From Lepisosteus oculatus (Eukaryota; Chordata; Actinopteri; Semionotiformes; Lepisosteidae), in assembly GCF_040954835.1 (NCBI RefSeq), contig NC_090712.1:8317284-8381283 (forward strand): a stretch of DNA of 64,000 bases, given 5' to 3'. The notes under the pieces are model-generated. The model ran no database searches. It was given only the letters and a program-made list of their open reading frames with translations, and was not told the origin of the DNA. Positions within the stretch are counted from its first letter, which is position 1; each line of letters begins with the position of its first letter. A program made the translations under genes and the position numbers. This document shows positions 41,201-53,200 of this stretch, piece by piece.

Positions 41201-44200
41201 AATGTATCAATAATCAGACGGCATGAAAAGAAAACAAAGCAAATCTCCACTAGTCAATTGCTGTAGCGTTCATGATCACATTTTGATATGACTGCATGTT
41301 TCAATGTAGGCTTCATAAAAACAAAAGAATAATTGAACCTAAACTTGAAATATCAGGTCAAGTACAAATAAACAAAAAACATGCCATTGAAATTCTGACC
41401 CGATTTTCTGATAATTAGGTAAGAATCATATTTGAATTTTCCAGGTGCCCTCAATGATAATAACAGAATGCTTGTTAAGAAATGAGAACAGCATTAGGTT
41501 GAATGAATCCTCAGCAATGTAATGATTCAAAAGGCCAATGTAATCAAAAAGTGTGCAAATTCTTGTAGCCCTATAGACAGGTGGCCAATGAAATCTGCTG
41601 ATTAATGACCAATCTAGCCCAACAAGGTTAGCAATCAAGGGGAAGTCTGCTTCAAGCTAGGTAGAGATGTGGTTGTAAACAAATTTCACCTTTCCTGGGG
41701 CACCCTGACAGATGAGCAATACATTCGCACAGAAGTGAATAATTTAACCTGACAGATTCATTATCTCTCGCAGGGCAGAGCTGGAAAAGGAAGCATCTAT
41801 GTCTGGGCTTCGGGAGATGGAGGCAGTTATGATGATTGTAACTGCGATGGCTATGCATCAAGCATGTGGACTATCTCCATCAACTCGGCAATCAATGATG
41901 GGCGTACAGCCCTTTACGACGAAAGCTGCTCTTCAACTTTAGCATCGACTTTCAGCAATGGGAGGAAGAGAAATCCAGAAGCTGGTGTGGTAGGTGTAGA
42001 TATTATTGTGTTTTTTTTTCCTTTTAAAAAAAGGCAGCAGATGTTTCTTTTGTTTCAGGCAGTTTTAAAATTGACAATGGATCATGGTATCACAGCTGTG
42101 CACTGGTGATATACTTAACAATGGTGGGTACAATGGTCAAGTACAAAGGCAGAACTTTCATTCTCTGTGCAGAGTTGGTCTACATATATATACAATGGTG
42201 GTTTTTAATTTTGTGTCTTGAATGTGTTTTCCTGATGGTTCTAGTTTTAGACAGCCCTACATATCTATTCTCTCATTTCAAAAGTGTTCATCCAAAAACT
42301 GACTCGCACAACTGTTATTTCAAACAATCTACAGGTAAAACCATTAACATTTGCGTATAAAAATGAGGTGTAGACAATTTATTTGAAAAAGTTAAAAATG
42401 AAAAGAATGAAAATGAAAGAAACTATTACTAGAGAGAAAACAAAAGCCTTCATATGTAAGGGACTCGAAAGCTTTTCAGAAATATGTCCTTTTATGCTAA
42501 TTTTGTTTTCATTTGACATGTTCCCTATTAGGATATAAGACAAAATCCTATAATATTTCATATTAAATCATAAGGAAAAAGCTTGGAAATATATGTTGAG
42601 GGTTCTAACTACTTCAATCACGACCCCTCATAGTTTTCTCTGTTCAAGATTAAAATGAGTCAGAGCTTTTAACCTGTCAGTCCTGGACATTTCTTTGAAC
42701 CCAGGAATGTATCTGGTAACTCTTATTTGTATCTTGTTTCCAGAGCAGCAATACTGTATGTACAGTATTTTGTAATATGGTAACCAATATCGTAAACAAT
42801 ATTCTAAATTAGGTCTCACTAGTGCATTTTACAACTTTGACGTACAGAAAGCCCTCCATTTAATGGAAAGGAGAAGTGGTGACTGTTATAATGAATGATG
42901 TTTTTTATACAAGAAAAATATAAGTACAGTATACTACTATAAATAAGCTTTTTGGATCTTTTTTTAATAATTGCAATCAACACAATTAATTAAAATTGTT
43001 ATTTTTATCTTTTTTATCATATATATCAAAGTTCTTTATTTCATGTTGTAAACATGCTTATAAAATTCACTAAAGCACATGAAACATAAACAACACCCAT
43101 TGTAACCAACTGATCTCCCCCTTTAGGGTGGATTTTTTGCCTTACTTTATTATTTACGCATTTTACAAGGATTGTTTTCACATTGTTGGCATTTTAGTGT
43201 ATTTTTTTTAAAAAAAATATGCTTAAACATACTATATGAAGCACTAGCAAAAAAACATTGTAGGAAATTCTCTTACCAGTATACCAGTTGTCCTAACCTA
43301 TATGGCAACATTGATGTTCATCCCTTTTAGACCTATTTAAAGGTATGTTGTAAAAAACATGTTGTTTGTAGTTTTATTATTTGTGCATTTCAATATGTGT
43401 GTGGGAAAAATTCTGTATATCTGATCCTACAGATAAAATTCCCTTTTAGCAGATTTTATTGTCAGACCTGAGGTCCATTAAACCGGAGTAGTAGTTTTCA
43501 AGTTATGTTTCCCAGCTTATATTTACAATACAGTTTATAGAGGGGTACACAAGCAGAATGTTTAATTGTGTAAATAAGTTGAAAGAATGTATGGTGTATA
43601 CTGTATGTACACTGATGTTCAAACACAATGATTATGAAAATTACTCCATTCCCTGGTATTAGTAAATGTTGCTTTCAGTCAGACACTCTCTTTATTTCAA
43701 TGGTTACTGCATACTTTTTAATATTACAGTTGACAATCACATGCAGTGAAATCAGCAGGTGACATGAATGCAAACTGAGGAATCTGGGAACGCCTCTAGT
43801 TTTGGGGCTAAACTGTTTTGACATGGTGTTGTTACAGGCCACAACTGATTTGTATGGAAACTGTACACTGCGTCACTCTGGAACATCGGCTGCTGCCCCA
43901 GAAGCTGCTGGAGTATTTGCTTTGGCTTTGGAAGCTAAGTATGAGCACAGTGCAACATTTTCCATAGCACAAGAACAGTTCTACTTAAATATTTATGGCC
44001 AAACTACAGCATTTGCTTGTGGGTTTACGTACAACACTTTACCCTAAGGCCTGCTGTTAAAAATGCACACATTACACCAATTCATTAGGTCAGAATTATT
44101 CGTCATCGCACTGTGTAAGAAATGATATTAAAAAGCAGTTTTAACATGGAGTCTCCCCTTTTAACTAGGTAGATTTCTAATCTAATCTAAAAGACATTAT

Positions 44201-47200
44201 TAGTATTTTCTGATCTCTAAAAAAGATGGACATTGCCAGTGGTTTAGTGGATTTCTGATGTGCAAAATTGTGATTAGCTGCAATGGATCACTAGCAAAGA
44301 TGCAAACAGTGTTAATCATTTTAAACCCAATAATAAGTTAGTCTCATCTTGAATGCCAGAGAACAATTCATTATATGTGTTGTTCAGCGTGCAACTCTTC
44401 ATCTGTGTTAATACTTCACAATGAGCAGAAATACTTGTTGTCTTGTGTGTAAAGTAAACCGCTTTGGGTACACATACATTTTTTATGAACAGCAGACATA
44501 TCCTGCTTGCATTACCATAGGAAGAGCTGTAATGTGCCAGAGTTACAGTACTATCTGTGGGTGGCAGGTTTTCATGTTATATTTTATAAATGAATCACGG
44601 AAAATATCAGTGAGTCACTCCAGTAATAGAGTCACTCCAGTAATAGAGTTAAATAATATAAACCTAAGAATAAATGTAAAAATCTAAAAAACCTAATATT
44701 ATTCACAATAAAAAATATACCCTTTTAGGAAGAAAGTGGCAATGTAATACTAGAATAAAATATTTGTTTACAGTAAATGAGTAATATCTGCCACTTAAAT
44801 AACAGCAATTTCAATATACTGTGTTTTTCTATATACAGTATTACAGCAGTTGGAACTCATTCTTGGTATTCTTGCATAGCTTGCAACATAAAGCTCAGAA
44901 GACATGACAAATACAAAAAAGCACTGTAAACAAAGTGCAGCCACCTCTATGAAAATGCTTTTTCGTGAGTGCTATTGAAAAATAAACATTTCACTTTTCA
45001 CATACAAATCAAACCAATTCGAATATTTTCTTTGAGTTTAGTTCTTAAGTATTGCTTTATGGAAATGCTAGTGTATTTAATACATTTACCAATACAAATG
45101 ATTGGTTTTCAAATATCCTACTCGGCATTCTGGGTGCTGTATCTTTCTTCATTAGTAAGAAAATACCTTTGCTATCATATATGTACAAAAGTCATATATT
45201 GCTTTATTTTTTTTTTCTATTGCTGCGGTGGATGTTTTGCACCCTTGAGAAGTGTTGATGTGATTTTGGAAAGAATGACTATCATGAGAATCCCCTCTTG
45301 TATATCTCTTTTGGTTAGTGTGGAATAATGATCTGGACGGTAGGACCTGGAGAGTGCAGGTCTTGCTGTAGGTAAACAGCAATTGTTGATTGCAAGACCC
45401 TTTTACTGCCTTATGCTCTTCACCTTTTGTAAAGATCCTAATAACCAGTGATTCACAGGTGAAACCATTGAGATCTCAAAGCACAAACAGCAGGACAGAA
45501 TCCTAAAGACATTTATGGAGATGGCTATTTTGCTTCTGACAATAACAAGAGAGGCCACATTTATTCTGCTAATGCAATTGCCCTTCCCTGCAGCAATTTT
45601 ATACAATTTTCGTATATTATTTGAAATATAAATTGAAAACCCACACAGCCCCTTTTTCGTAAAGATGTTTTCCTATGCTATCATCTGAGGCATTTTTAAA
45701 GAAGAAATAAACAATGGTAGCGTGACTTTATAATTATTATTTTTTTTACAAATGAAAAGGGGTTTTTATACGGAAGTGGGGGAGGAGGTCAAATTCCAAT
45801 TCCGGCCCACTTCAGTTTGCCTATCAAAAAATATCCCACCTCCTGAAAAGTTATTTTTGTACCTCTCTCTCACTCTCGGTGCTTGCTCTTGCCAGAGTGT
45901 GAAATTATTTGCACTCTGTGTTTTTGGTTTGGTCAGAGACAGGACTTAACTTTTATTCTCCATAGTTTCACCCATCCTCCCAGTAAGGGCTCTCTCGGGT
46001 ATATCAGGCCCTTACTTGCCTCAAGAACCTTCACTAAAGTTGCTGTGTTTATGGGGGTTTCAATTTGAACCCATCCTCATCCATTCAGTCATAGGAAAGA
46101 TTAGACCCCTAAGTATCCTCATGGACATCACCCTCAACGACATTCACCATCACCTTGCCTGCTCTTCTTTGGAAGTGCTGCTGGAATCATTCATTCACTC
46201 ATAGCAAAAGGACCAGGCAGGCCAGATTGCTTACATTCAGTATTTCAAACCTGATTCTGCTATTGGTCCTACGAGTCTCTTATTCTTATTAGTCCATTTG
46301 TTGTTCTCAGTCAGCCATTACATCTGTTCACCTACAGGTCAGTAAGTGGTTTCTCTCTAACAGTTCCTGCACCATTACTGTGTCAGCGGTTACCTCAGTA
46401 CTAATATTCCTTCCAGCTCAGAGGTCATAGTCAGGCAGGCGAGTTACACTTAATAACCCTCTAATACATTTAAAACTTTCAATATGTTATGTCTGTACAT
46501 ATTGAATTGGCCAAATTACTGAGTGAAGAGTGACTTCGAACAAGGCTTTTCAGGGGTGTACTGTAGATATCTTTTGTTACATATAGTAAATTACATCTGT
46601 TTATTATAAACACCCATATTTTTTTCCTTTTAAACATAATTTTTTATAGTGCTCTTAGCATAAACTAATACCACTCTCACCATCAGTTAAATCTGATAAG
46701 CATTAAGGAAGAATTTTTCAAACGGGCACTTTATTTATGATCTCATTATGATGTTTTCTCTTCATTTGTCGGCATTTCCAGCCCAAATCTTACCTGGCGA
46801 GATATGCAGCACCTTACAGTTCTGACATCCAAAAGGAATCAACTGCATGATGAGGTCCACCAGTGGCGCAGGAATGGAGTTGGGCTGGAGTTCAACCACC
46901 TCTTTGGGTATGGAGTCCTGGATGCAGGGGGGATGGTTAAAATGGCCAAAGACTGGAAGACTGTCCCAGAGAGGTTCCATTGCGTTGGAGGCTCTGTGCA
47001 GGAAACACAGTAAGTGTGAAAAATCTCTATGTTCTTACTCTAAATAGTGGCTCACAAATATTTTTTCATCTCTTTTACAGTCTGGTTATCAGCTCTTTCT
47101 CTTTTTAGGGGTTATTCTACAAACACAGCAGAAATATGTGTTTATTTGCTGTATCTCACCCTACTGCAGTTAGTAGATACTTGATGACATGAGGAATGCA

Positions 47201-50200
47201 TTTACTGAAGAACAGTTAATTGTAGGGTAATGATTGCTATCAATATGTTCTTTGTGAAATTGGCAATCAGTAAAACCACACCATTTATTAATTCATTTAT
47301 TTTCTATTTTAACAAGGGTTTTGTTCTTTAGAACTGCTGTCTCCAAAAACAAAATAGAGATGGATTGCTTTTTTTCACATTTGATTAAATAATTTGGTGG
47401 AAGGGACACCCAGTGAAGCACAATTTCTATTACATTCTTCATTTCCTCTTTAAATAATGGCTTCATGCAGACACTTGGAGTGTTCTGTGTTGCCCATGAG
47501 CCCATGTGTAGTCAATTCAGAGATATTCTATAATTAGTCCTCTCACTGGAGAGTGTATTGTACCATAGCAACACTGTCAATTAGATTAAATAAGGTGGGG
47601 AAAAATATCCAGCCGGCAGTGTGAAAATACACTGACAGTTAAACTGCAGTTCTTTATTTTTTTTGCCTACTTTATTTTTGTACAAGTCACTGCCAAAGCA
47701 ACGGGTTAAGATTACAATTAATGAGAGCCAGTCATGTTGGAATGCTAATTAATCAGCCTTACTGAAATTTCTTTTTGGGTATTTGCATATACCCAGCTAC
47801 TGTAGCTCAGTGCTTTCCCTTAGGAAGCATTTTACATATCATCAGGCAAATATAGAAATAGAATACTGAGACATTATTTCTGTGCCACACATAATACACC
47901 TGGATCTCTTTTGATTCAGATCCACTGTAATGTCTACCAAAAAATTACACCTGCTGTGAAATCATCCAGATTCCTCCTTCTTAAATCTAAATTAAAATGC
48001 AATTGACAAATTCAGTGGGTTTAGCAAATACAAAGGTTATCTATCTAAGAAAGGAAGAACAAAGGTCAAAACAAAGTTCCTTGTATTTCTGCTAAATACG
48101 TGACTAGGATTAGGCTGGTCCCCTTACAAATATTCAGCTTTATTTTCCTCAGCCAAGTAGTACTTTTCCATTCCTAGTCTACCATTTTTGTTTGAATATA
48201 AAACAACAGCATACAATATGTTGGAACATACTAGAGCTACAGGAAAATTTCAGATGGTTTTTATCAGTTCTGTTGTGTCACCAAAAGTGTAGCCATTAAA
48301 ATATATATATATAATATAGCATAACTCTACTCCTGCCCAATCCTGTACAATCCTGCCGTGTGGTAACAGCACCAAAATCTCTGTGAGGTCAAGGCTCGGT
48401 GTGAAAAGCAATTTCTGTGCAGTAAAAGCAACTGTCAGAAACTGTTCAGCTACATTGTTAAAAAAATTAATTGGCTGGCACCAGGTCTCTCTTTGCCCCG
48501 TAAATTTATTTTTATTGAAACAATATCATTTTAATTCAAAATAATAGATGGAGGCTCTTATTGTAACTATTATGAAATGAACAAGCAAAAATCAAAATGA
48601 TAAATGTTGAAGCTAGTTGCTTTTTGTGTAAAGAGTAATTCACCCTCAATGAAACTGACTTTCATTAAAGTGTTAAAGGGTGAATAAAACAGAAATAAAA
48701 TGAATGATATTTATCTGAGTTAATTGCTTGTTTACATTAGTTAAGGAAATAAGTATCAACAGTACTAGAGAAAGCTAGTGGTCAAGATTAGTTAACATGA
48801 TATAAGATTAATCTGTGACAATAGAAGCTTCCATAAGCTTGCATTTTCTGGAAGCTACTGTAATTACTACAACTTTTATTTCAATTTGCCTGATGATTCA
48901 GGTTAATGGTTACTGGCTATTAATCATTTGGATACTGTAATTCTGTGTTCACGTTAAATGTGCTGAGTTTCAACTTTTCAGTGAGTGATAACAACACAGT
49001 GTGTGACCAGAGTACATTATTGTTTTGCTTTGATATTTTTTCTAAATGTACAATAATTGAAAATGCCTTAAAACAAAATTTAAGTCTTACAGCAAAAACC
49101 AACATCATTTTATAGCTCTTCCTTTCAGAATCAGAATTGCTTTGTCAGATTCATTACGTGTACAAGAAGGGTGATAGAAATCTTCAGCAATACATATACT
49201 GTACACTTCCCACAAAGAACATTCACAGTTCTATAATCATATACAGTACACACTGCATCACGTATTCACATATTCCCGTAAAGCAGGGTGACAGACATAG
49301 CCGAGAAGCAGTTCAGGTGCCAGGCGGTTTGCGTTTTGATGGACCTGTAGTGTCTCCCCCCTCAAGCAAATTTTTTAAACAGATGGTGTCCGTGATGAAA
49401 GTAGTCATCGACAATCTTTTCTGCTCACTTCTTTAGTCTGAGTTTATACATGTTTTCAATTCAGTGCCCAAAGTCTTAGCCATCCAGGGCAGCATTTTTT
49501 TGTTCTTTGTGTAGGCATTTTAATTTGTCAGTCAAAACTCAGATCCCTCTGGGTAAGAGCACAAGGACATGCATATTAATAGGGACCTGACCCCTACAAG
49601 AGAAATATTAAAGTCGTAAATCTAATGAAGACAGTGTAGGCTTACTCTAGCCTTGGGTCAACAGTTCTCATTATCTTGTCTACTGATTTATAACCACAGT
49701 AAGTGTTTCCATTTCTGATGCCACCCAATTCAATTGTATTCTCCTTATGATTAGTGACAAATTGCTTCTAAACATCTCAGAAAGGGTAATGATACTAGCA
49801 GTATCTGCTGGATCTGAGATACAGTTAAGCTTCTTACTTCATGATGGGTAACATATCGATTTCAACAGCTTTTTTCCACTTGTAATCTATAGCATGGGCC
49901 TTAATTTTCAAATTGAAGGGCAGAGGATTCTGAACATTCTTAAGAAAACGTAGATTACTGCATGAAATGGGATGCATCAGAGTTAATTTCCGGTACATAA
50001 AAAGAGACACCAAGGTGCTAGAGAGAATGAGACACAAGGTTTAAGAGAATGGACAAATAACATAGGGGAGAAAATAAAGAGGTCAGCCCTGCACAGGGCC
50101 CAGACAAATGGAACTGGGTTGCTTGAAGAAGAGAGTTCATTTACAGCAGACTCAGCAAAGTCAGCAAGAAACTGCTCAGCAAGTCATGTTTTGGGTGTTC

Positions 50201-53200
50201 GACTATACCTTCTGTAGGTTTTGGAGACAGGTCATCTTCTGTGTTCAATATCTGTTAAATGATGTCTCCAATTTTGGACTCTCACGGAAATGCATCTAAG
50301 TGGCTTCACTGAGGCCAATTAAGCTGTTAGTGCTTCATTAGAAACCCCTGGCACATGGGATCCTGATCTTTCTTAACATTATCTATATGGAGCATTTTCC
50401 TGCTTGGATTCATGGTGATGGGAAGAGCTCTGGTAAATTGAAGGTACATTGGAACTCTCTGAGGAGGAGAAAGTGTAGTCACAACTACCTTGAAGACTTT
50501 CACAGTGATCCTATGAGGAACTAAGATCTGATAGAATTGCCTAAATTTCCATAGGAGAATCTCAGACATACTTTAACAAATCAGAACCAGAAATGTTTTT
50601 TTCTAAAAGTAGAAATTGACCAAGTGAAGCTTGTAAAAATTATACTGTTGAGCATAGTGTGGCACTTAAGAACACACAGCACATGAATCGCTGACATTAA
50701 AGGGTTTTATGTCTAAAACCATAGAACAATTCTGGACTATTTCACTCCCTGAAGCAGAAATGAAAATTTTAAGGTTAGACCTTGTGAATGCACATGGTGT
50801 GATTCTGCACAAGTGTGTTGCCAAATCCTTAAAGAAATGCAGTACTGTGTATCACTAAAATGGCAAAGGATTTTGCAGTCTTAATTTGACAGTTTCAGGA
50901 TGCATTTCACTATAAGATTATACCACCTCATGGCAGAAACAAGGATTAGATGTGACATTTGATAAAATATCTGTTATTCTATTCACAGCAGTAACGTATC
51001 ATCTTATAGTAAAGTCAGCTAAGAAGCCTTGAGCTACAACACCAAGATTTTTACTTTGTGAACAACATCAATATGGTAGCAAAGTCAGTACCTACTGTAA
51101 GTGAAGATCCATGCAATAAGATCTGGAAGAAAGTATTGCATAGACTATGTTGAAACTTAAGCCAGGAAAATTAAAGGGCTTAGTTTGGAAGAAAGGTAGA
51201 GATCAAGAACTGTTTCTATGGTATATAATCCCTGCTTTATCTGAGCACCCCATGAAGAGTCCTGGCAAGTGGCTCAGGAACGTACTGCATGTGTCAGGGA
51301 ACCGATAGGTAGAATAGGAGGATCCTTATGCGTAACCGTGAATCCTGCAGAATGTGGAGTAGCACAAGGACAATCCAAAACACGTAATTCGGGGGCTTGG
51401 TTGATTGGAGAGGCAATGGGTCCAGCAACCAGGGAAATCCGAGAAAGACAATCCGAAAAACGAAACCCGAAGAGCGTGGTCGAAAAAGGCAGGAGCAAAG
51501 ATTAGAAACCGGGAGATGAGTCGAAAAGGTTGAAACACGCACAAGAGAATACTACGGGAGGCTTATTAATAGTGAGCATGGGTTGGTGCGTGAGGGAACT
51601 TTAAATACTGAAGGGAAAGGGACATGGTTGGATAATTGGTCCAGGAGTGAGAATTTATGGAATCTGGTGCACGTGAGAATGTGATGGGATCAGTCAGAAA
51701 TGAGATCGTGAAACAGTGGGTTTGGGAATGTTATAGCGATTGAGAGGGAGAGTGCGGGGCGTGACAGCATGTTGTTATTTTCCCCCTATTTATGATATAC
51801 CTTGAGATCTTTGGGGAAGACAAAATAACAAAGGAGAGTAAAATACTGTACTGTATATATACATGGCATTTAACGAGTGGCTTTTTGTGTCTGTTGCTTC
51901 ACACTGAATTATAAAAGTGTAGGTAAAGCATCAGCCCTGCAATTTCTTCAGAGAGGACAGTTTGAAGATGTCTATAATTTCATTTTCCAACGGAGGATAT
52001 CAGTGACTTTGCACTGAGATCAGTAATAATGGAGGCCATTTAGGCCAGTTCTTTGCAATACCATTATTTTCTTCTATTGCTGAGAAGTGGATATTCTTAC
52101 GTGGTGACCCTAATGCCTTAGAACATTTCAGCAGAATATCTCATGCTTGCAAAAGTACTTTCAGACCTTTTTTTTCAGACCTTCTCCACTCTGAACTGAA
52201 GTTATTTGATGCTGTCTATACAGTATGTGTATCATTGAAGGCTCATAAGATTGTTAAAAATCCTGTTAAAAATCCACTTATATTCCCAGAGAGTCCCAAA
52301 TGATTCTTACCTATTTTTACCCTTACACCATACTCAAGTAAATATTACTTTTAGATAAAATACCTGTTTGTGTTCTGATGCAACAGAATAACCTCCCATC
52401 TACAAATGTACTGTAAGCACACTCAGGTATTTCCTTTTGGAGTCACTTTGGCAAAGTAATTTTTCAACCACAATGCCCACGGGAGTTGCAGTATTTGATT
52501 TTCTTTCAATTGAAGATAAAAGAAAAAGCTTTTAAATGACAATATTAATACAAATAACATTTAACATCCAGATTTTCAATTCTCAGAGGTCATACAAAAA
52601 GTACAGTTATTCATAGAGACAAGTCCAATGTTTGATCAACTCCCAAAACTACGTATAGCTGTTCATGCCAAAAATAACTACAGAGTGGTCTGATTTCAAA
52701 AACACTTTTTTTTCTGTCGATGATGTTGACTTTTGCAGACAGTGTTCATTTTTCTATGTTTGAGCAGAATTTATTTTTAAAAATTCATTTTTATTTTAAA
52801 TTAAAATAAAGACAGTCTGCCCCAAATGTGGCAATTAACAACATTTTGTGTCAGGTGCCAAATGTTTATTTTGCTTCAGGGCAGTTTCCATAGTTCCAGC
52901 TAGCCTGGTGGTCTGCCAGTGAAACATGTATACGATTCTGTCACTTGGCTCTCAATTGTATTCCAGCACTCTTCAAAACAATTACACTTGAAGCATTGGG
53001 TAGGTAGTAATAATGAAGTGTGTATGAGAAACAGATGAGAATCATTTTCATTTTCTGGTGCAGTTCTCTGTATTGCAGGTTTCCATGGATATTTCTTACA
53101 TTCAGTGAGCCTGCATACAATATAAAGACAGTTCTGTTTCTCTCAAAAACGTTAACCCAGTCATACTGTATTTATAATATATATAATCAGTAAAGCAATA

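Larger units (their letters stand above)
34244..41773 (+). other. PCSK2: PCSK2 intron 8
   Basis: About 7.5 kb. Holds the 5S-derived SINE (34390-34830) and the LTR element (37472-39078). From 36812 to 39900 the base composition is unusually C/T-rich and GC-richer than the rest of the intron, on both sides of the LTR element, suggesting that it landed in an older repeat. Confidence 0.8.
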
